From positions 248,001 to 312,000 of the forward strand of contig JAEUOU010000029.1 in assembly GCA_016790575.1 (NCBI GenBank): a stretch of DNA of 64,000 nt. Direction: 5' to 3'. Source of the DNA: Burkholderiaceae bacterium. GTDB lineage: Bacteria; Pseudomonadota; Gammaproteobacteria; Burkholderiales; Burkholderiaceae_C. The notes below the pieces were generated by a model. It was not told where the DNA came from and made no database searches. It saw only the letters and a program-made list of their open reading frames with translations. The position numbers were made by a program, and so were the translations under genes. Position 1 is the first letter of the stretch, and each line of letters opens with the position of its first letter. This document shows, one piece after another, positions 60,164 through 64,000 of the stretch.

Positions 60164-61696
60164 ATGTCGACACCATCCCTTTCGGATCACGCCCCGGCCG
60201 TGCTGGACGATCTGTTGCACGCCCGAGCGCAGGAAGCCCCCGACTCACCCGCCGTCCAATTCGCGGACGCATGGTACAGCTACGGCAAACTGGCCCGGCG
60301 CACTGAGCGGGCCGCGGCCCGCCTGGCGAATGAATGGGGCGTCCGATCCGGTGACCGCGTTGCCTGGCTGGGTTTCAACCACGTGGATCAGCTGGTGCTG
60401 CTGTTCGCACTGGGCCGACTCGGCGCAATTTTGGTGCCACTCAATTACCGGCTGGCCCCGGCGGAATGGCAAGCGGTCCTGGCTGACTGCAATCCCCATT
60501 GCCTGGCGTTTGATGAGTCCTGGCAGTCGCAGGCGGGTGAACTGGCGCGGTCCCGGGCGCTGGCGGCTTATTCGGTCGAATCCCTGATCGCTACCCCGGC
60601 GCCTGGCCCGGTGGTTTCGGTCGCCCGGCCGGATTCGCCGGTCTTGCTGGTCTACACCTCGGGGACTACCGGTGAACCCAAAGGCGCTGCCCACACCCAT
60701 GCCAATCTGCTGGCCAACATGTTGGCCGCTGTTTCTGCCCAGGCCCTGTCGCGGGACGACACGGTACTGACGGTATTGCCACTGTTTCATGTCGGCGGAC
60801 TGTGTATCCAGACCTTGCCGGCCCTGATGGCCGGGGCGTCGGTGCTGTTGCATCCGCGCTTTGAGCCGGGCGCGACGCTGGCCGCGATCCGGGACCACCG
60901 TCCCACCCTGACCCTGCAGGTGCCGGCAACCATGAAGGCAATGATCGACCACCCCGACTGGCCCGGGACCGACTTCACCACGCTGCGCGCGGTCTGGGCT
61001 GGCTCCAGTGTCCTCCCGGCTGCGCTGGTCGATGCGTTCCTGCAACGGGGCATTGCCGTGTGCAATGTGTACGGCGCCACGGAAACCGGACCTTTCTCTG
61101 TCGCCCTGCCGCCCGCTCAGGCCGCCAGCCACGCCGGTTCATGCGGCTGGCCGGCGCTGGGTGTGGAGGTCCGTCTGGCGGCCAGCGCGGACGGTGTCGG
61201 CGAAGTTCTGCTGCGCTCGCCGGCGGTGGTCCGCCATTACTGGCCAGATCGGCCCGCCGTGGATGCCGAGGGCTGGTTCCACAGCGGCGACCTGGCGCGC
61301 CGGGCGGCCGACGGCAGCTACACCATCGTCGGCCGCGCCAAGGACATGATCATTTCCGGCGGCGAAAACATCTATCCGGCCGAGATCGAGCAGTTGCTGG
61401 CCAACCATCCGATGGTTGCCGAATGCGCGATCGTCGGGTTGCCGGACGCCCGTTGGGGCGAGGTACTGGCCGCTGTGGTGGTTCTGAAGGGCGAAAACTG
61501 CCAATACCCAGCGGAAAAAGGTGATGAATTGCTCTCTTTTTGGGAGCGCGAGCTGTCGGACTGGTTGCAGCAACGCATTGCACGCTACAAGCTTCCCCGC
61601 CGGTGGATCGCGGTGAACGCCCTGCCGCGCACCGCGCTGGGCAAGGTGCAAAAGGCCGTGCTGATGCGCCAGCTGGTCGAAGGCACGGCAGGCTGA
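60164..61696 (+). CDS. AMP-dependent acyl-CoA synthetase/ligase
   Basis: 510 residues. The P-loop SPVLLVYTSGTTGEPKGAAHTHANL, AVCNVYGATETGPFS, GWFHSGDLARRAADGSYTIVGRAKDMIISGGENIYPAEIEQ and the C-terminal KLPRRWIAVNALPRTALGKVQKAVL (Lys of the second half-reaction) are intact. It resembles long/medium-chain fatty acid or O-succinylbenzoate ligases. The segment after VVLKGENCQYPAEKGDELLSF is longer than expected and is encoded by a copy of the dispersed repeat. Confidence 0.9.
   Translation: MSTPSLSDHAPAVLDDLLHARAQEAPDSPAVQFADAWYSYGKLARRTERAAARLANEWGVRSGDRVAWLGFNHVDQLVLLFALGRLGAILVPLNYRLAPAEWQAVLADCNPHCLAFDESWQSQAGELARSRALAAYSVESLIATPAPGPVVSVARPDSPVLLVYTSGTTGEPKGAAHTHANLLANMLAAVSAQALSRDDTVLTVLPLFHVGGLCIQTLPALMAGASVLLHPRFEPGATLAAIRDHRPTLTLQVPATMKAMIDHPDWPGTDFTTLRAVWAGSSVLPAALVDAFLQRGIAVCNVYGATETGPFSVALPPAQAASHAGSCGWPALGVEVRLAASADGVGEVLLRSPAVVRHYWPDRPAVDAEGWFHSGDLARRAADGSYTIVGRAKDMIISGGENIYPAEIEQLLANHPMVAECAIVGLPDARWGEVLAAVVVLKGENCQYPAEKGDELLSFWERELSDWLQQRIARYKLPRRWIAVNALPRTALGKVQKAVLMRQLVEGTAG
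61493..61543 (+). repeat. Dispersed element, in-frame copy inside the AMP ligase gene
   Basis: GAAAACTGCCAATACCCAGCGG (61493-61514), AAAAAGGTGATGAATTGCTCTC, then TTTTTG. It is read as ENCQYPAEKGDELLSFW. Inserted between the usual VVVLK strand and the RIARYKLPRR helix, it adds about 16-18 residues. Confidence 0.85.
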
Positions 61697-61711
61697 GGGC
61701 GAGGTCTCGCC

Positions 61712-62305
61712 CTACAGCTGCGTCTTGAGCGCCTTGAGGCCGCGAATCAGCATCTCGACCGAAATCGCCACCAGGATCAGGCCCATCAGCCGCTCGAAGG
61801 CCACCACCACCCGGTCACCCACCACCCGCTGGATGCGCTCGGCCAGCACCAGCACCACGGCGCAGACCAGCATGGTCACGCTGAGCGCGGCCACCCATTC
61901 CAGCCGCCGCTCCGGCGCCTGGCTGACCAGCAGCATCACGGTGGCCATGGCCGACGGCCCGGCCAGCGCCGGAATGGCCAGCGGCACGATCAGCGGCTCG
62001 CCCTGCTGCAGCGCGCCGGCCACCGGCGGCGGCGGAAAGATCATGCGCAGCGCGATCAGGAACAGCACCACACCGCCGGCAATCTGCAGCGACAGGTCCG
62101 ACAGGTTCATCAGCCGCAGGAAGCGGTCGCCCACGAACATGAAGGTCAGCAGCAGCACAAAGGCAATCAGCACCTCGCGCAGGATCACCCGCGCGCGCCG
62201 CTCGGGCGCCACCGGCCGCAGCGCGTTGGCAAAAATCGGGATGTTGCCGAACGGATCGGTGATCAGCAGCAGCAGGATGGTGGCGGACGCGAAGGTATAG
62301 GTCAT
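61712..62305 (-). CDS. MarC-family membrane protein
   Basis: 197 residues and six hydrophobic segments. LLLITDPFGNIPIFANALRPV is the MarC family signature and the C-terminus RLMGLILVAISVEMLIRGLKAL fits. Despite the name, MarC proteins are not proven antibiotic-resistance factors; their role is unknown. The start overlaps the stop of the VOC gene by 4 bp (ATGA). Confidence 0.9.
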   Translation of the reverse strand: MTYTFASATILLLLITDPFGNIPIFANALRPVAPERRARVILREVLIAFVLLLTFMFVGDRFLRLMNLSDLSLQIAGGVVLFLIALRMIFPPPPVAGALQQGEPLIVPLAIPALAGPSAMATVMLLVSQAPERRLEWVAALSVTMLVCAVVLVLAERIQRVVGDRVVVAFERLMGLILVAISVEMLIRGLKALKTQL

Positions 62306-62715
62306 GCCGCGTACACCTGGTCCAGCGACGCAAAGCCCTTGACTTCGATCGGGTTGCCGAACGGGTCGCGGAAGAACATCGTCCATTGCTCGCCCGGCTG
62401 CCCGGCAAAGCGCAGCTGGGGGCTGAGGACAAAGTCGGTGCCGGCGGCTTCGAGCCGCGCCGCCATCGCCTGCCAGTCCGGCAGCGCCAGCACCAGCCCG
62501 AAATGTGGCATCGGCACGCGGAGGTCACCCACCAGGCCGGTGTCGGCCGTGGGGAACGGGGTGCCCAGGTGCAGCGAAAGCTGGTGCCCGAAAAAGTCGA
62601 AATCCACCCAGGTGGCCGTGGAGCGGCCTTCGCGGCAGCCCAGCACGCCGCCGTAGAAGCGCCGGGCGGCGTCCAGGTCGGTCACATGGAAAGCAAAATG
62701 AAACAGGCTGCGCAT
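62302..62715 (-). CDS. VOC-family (glyoxalase/dioxygenase fold) protein
   Basis: 137 residues with two beta-alpha-beta-beta-beta modules: LFHFAFHVTDLDAARRFYGGVLGCREGRST... and PMPHFGLVLALPDWQAMAARLEAAGTDF... with FRDPFGNPIEVKGF. His and Glu metal ligands lie in FHFAFHVTD and NPIEVK. The family includes lyases, dioxygenases and antibiotic-binding proteins, and this one has no assigned role. Coupled to the MarC gene. Confidence 0.87.
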   Translation of the reverse strand: MRSLFHFAFHVTDLDAARRFYGGVLGCREGRSTATWVDFDFFGHQLSLHLGTPFPTADTGLVGDLRVPMPHFGLVLALPDWQAMAARLEAAGTDFVLSPQLRFAGQPGEQWTMFFRDPFGNPIEVKGFASLDQVYAA

Positions 62716-62776
62716 CCGGTCAAGGATAGCGCAGCCTGCATCGGGCCGCAGCCCGATCACTGTCGCTTTTTTTTGG

Positions 62777-63151
62777 TCAGCTCAGCGACGGATCGGCCGC
62801 CATGTTGTCGTACTTGTGAAAGTACTGGCGGGCCATGGCGACCAGCTGACCGTCGGTGGGATGGTCGGCCGACACCGAGTCGACGATGGTTTTCGAAACC
62901 GCATGGTGGTGCTTGACAGCCCAGTCGCGGAATTCATTGCGGGCCATGCCGGGGCCAGCCAGCAACACCTCATGGGCGCCGGCCAGCGCTCCGGCGACAT
63001 CCAGGTAGAAGGCGGCGTTGTCATGGGATTTGCCCTGGTGCTTGTGGTGGCTGCGCGACTTGATGCGCTGGGCCTCCATGTGCTCCCGATCAAACATCAC
63101 CACATGGGCTTCGTTGTGGTCCATCCAGACAACGGCGTGAAACGTACTCAT
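62777..63151 (-). CDS. Translational machinery / release-factor-like (baeRF family) small protein
   Basis: 124 residues. MSTFHAVVWMDHNEAHVVMFDREHMEAQRIKSR, EVLLAGPGMARNEFRDWAVKHHHAVSKTIVDSVSADHPTDGQLVAMARQYFHKYDN resembles the central domain of the bacterial eRF1-like (baeRF) family. The role is unproven, with stress-related ribosome rescue a guess. It lies 50 bp after the DksA-like gene on the same strand. Confidence 0.75.
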   Translation of the reverse strand: MSTFHAVVWMDHNEAHVVMFDREHMEAQRIKSRSHHKHQGKSHDNAAFYLDVAGALAGAHEVLLAGPGMARNEFRDWAVKHHHAVSKTIVDSVSADHPTDGQLVAMARQYFHKYDNMAADPSLS

Positions 63152-63201
63152 TGAACAAACTTCCTTCTGAAGGGTAAAAAAATCGGTTGGACTCGGGCTG
63201 G

Positions 63202-63561
63202 TCAGTGTTTTTCGAACGCTTCCTGGCAATGGATGCACCGGGGCGTTTGCGGGGCAACGTCCAGGCGTGCCGGCGGAATGTCCACGCCACAGTCCGTGCA
63301 TTCGCCGTAGGTTCCGAGGTCGATGCGTGTCAGCGCTGCGTTGATGGCGTTCAGTTCGACCATCTCATGGTCACCGATTGCCAGCTCAAGATCCTTTTCG
63401 GTGGCAACCTGTGCCGGCGAATCCTCGGGATGGCCGAAATGATCGGCGGTCGCTTCCGCGCGGCTACGGTCCCCACCGCGGTGCAGCTCGATCCGGGACA
63501 GCAGGTCGGCGCGCATTCGGCGCAGCTCCTGACCATAGGGTGAGGCTTGTTCCTTGTTCAT
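63202..63561 (-). CDS. DksA/TraR-family zinc-finger protein
   Basis: 119 residues. A short coiled-coil N-terminus (PYGQELRRMRADLLSRIELH) and the C4 zinc finger CTDCGVDIPPARLDVAPQTPRCIHCQEAFEK are typical of short DksA/TraR paralogues that act on RNA polymerase with or without ppGpp. The coiled coil appears shorter than in DksA, and a DxxDxA tip motif is not obvious. The 63562-63742 interval holds only promoter region. Confidence 0.87.
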   Translation of the reverse strand: MNKEQASPYGQELRRMRADLLSRIELHRGGDRSRAEATADHFGHPEDSPAQVATEKDLELAIGDHEMVELNAINAALTRIDLGTYGECTDCGVDIPPARLDVAPQTPRCIHCQEAFEKH

Positions 63562-63742
63562 GATGGCTACTCCTGATTGATGCGGTCATCATGCGCCCCG
63601 CTGCGCCCCTTCGTCTTTGACTGAAGTCAAGATTTGCGCCGCGTCGATTTGCGGCGGCGGGGCGGCGGCCGCCCGACAATGCGGACTGGGCTGCCACAAC
63701 ACGGCAGCCGCCTTTTTCCTTCCGCAACCTGGAGCCCTCACC

Positions 63743-64000
63743 ATGTCGCCTGCCCGACCCGACTACAGCCGCTACGAGACCCTGTCCATCACCCGCCGGG
63801 GTGCCAACGACGCCGTGCTCGATATCCAGATGAAAGCGCAAAACGGCAAGCTACCCACGGCCGGCCACGATGGCCACTGGGAGCTGTGCGAGATCTGGCG
63901 CGACATCGACAAGGACGACAGCGTGCGCTGCGCCGTGCTGCGCGGCGACGGCCTGGGCTTTTCCGGCGGCGGCGACCTGGCCCTGGTGCAGGACATGGCC
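63743..64000 (+). CDS. Enoyl-CoA hydratase/isomerase family protein (5' part)
   Basis: The first 86 codons, running off the window. The start MSPARPDYSRYETLSITRRGANDAVLDIQMK and DSVRCAVLRGDGLGFSGGGDLALVQ fit the crotonase fold; the oxyanion-hole region GFSGGGD is present. GGAG is correctly spaced from the ATG at 63743. The substrate cannot be told from this part. Confidence 0.88.
   Translation, partial: MSPARPDYSRYETLSITRRGANDAVLDIQMKAQNGKLPTAGHDGHWELCEIWRDIDKDDSVRCAVLRGDGLGFSGGGDLALVQDMA

Overview
The window reads as a piece of a high-GC betaproteobacterial chromosome, most likely Burkholderiales / Comamonadaceae (Hydrogenophaga-like). The basis is protein character and gene order (TorF-family porin-glnK-amtB, ahpC-ahpF, pilT-cNMP-pilU, the dolP-diaA-yraN/rsmI neighbourhood) and short dispersed repeats of a kind I associate with that family. 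There is no rRNA, tRNA, CRISPR or prophage. Genes are packed tightly on both strands, and most are housekeeping or metabolic.

Layout. 1-5000: end of metH, comM (minus), and a nitrogen-responsive torF-glnK-amtB operon behind a sigma-54 promoter with an NtrC-type site. 5000-10900: glycolate oxidase subunits glcE-glcF, glutathione peroxidase, a double receiver-like protein and the lysophospholipid transporter lplT. 10900-14700: alanine racemase, a TSUP permease with a structured, terminator-bearing leader, and a second ammonium transporter with its own sigma-54 promoter. 14700-19350: a GMC oxidoreductase, then ahpC-ahpF preceded by an OxyR-like site. 19350-23900: YggS, pilT, a cyclic-nucleotide-binding protein, pilU and a beta-hydroxyacid dehydrogenase. 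23900-26550: dolP-like, diaA-like, yraN and rsmI. 26600-34300: MBL hydrolase, FAD oxidoreductase, an HxlR regulator divergent from a molybdopterin oxidoreductase, thioredoxin, and the argP/argO pair. 34300-40900: a methyltransferase remnant, membrane proteins (DUF456, MscS, ExoD, YqhA), a lipid kinase-phosphoesterase pair and a DMT exporter. 40900-51100: a FitAB/VapBC-like toxin-antitoxin pair, a PanE-like reductase, a class II aldolase, and the homoprotocatechuate meta-cleavage operon hpaR-G1-G2-E-D-F-H-I, which carries a second toxin-antitoxin module inserted between hpaE and hpaD. 51200-64000: nitronate monooxygenase, radA, FkbM methyltransferase, ilvE, O-antigen ligase, an OmpR-type two-component system, an AMP-dependent ligase, MarC, VOC, a release-factor-like protein, a DksA-like protein, and the start of an enoyl-CoA hydratase.

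How the genes work together. The two Amt proteins and GlnK form an ammonium uptake and sensing unit that both promoters place under RpoN/NtrC. AhpC/AhpF and glutathione peroxidase cover peroxide defence. The hpa genes take homoprotocatechuate to pyruvate and succinic semialdehyde under HpaR, which has a perfect palindromic operator next to its start codon. PilT, PilU and the protein between them belong to type IV pilus retraction.

The most unusual signal is a dispersed element of about 45 bp, an imperfect palindrome, with ten recognisable copies and one doubtful copy. Some copies sit right at stop codons. At least three, probably four, lie in frame inside protein genes (glcE, the AMP ligase, hpaG1, and probably the hydroxyacid dehydrogenase), which is reminiscent of the Rickettsia palindromic elements. 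A second highlight is the nested stem structure with a terminator upstream of the TSUP gene, which could be an unrecognised riboswitch-type attenuator.
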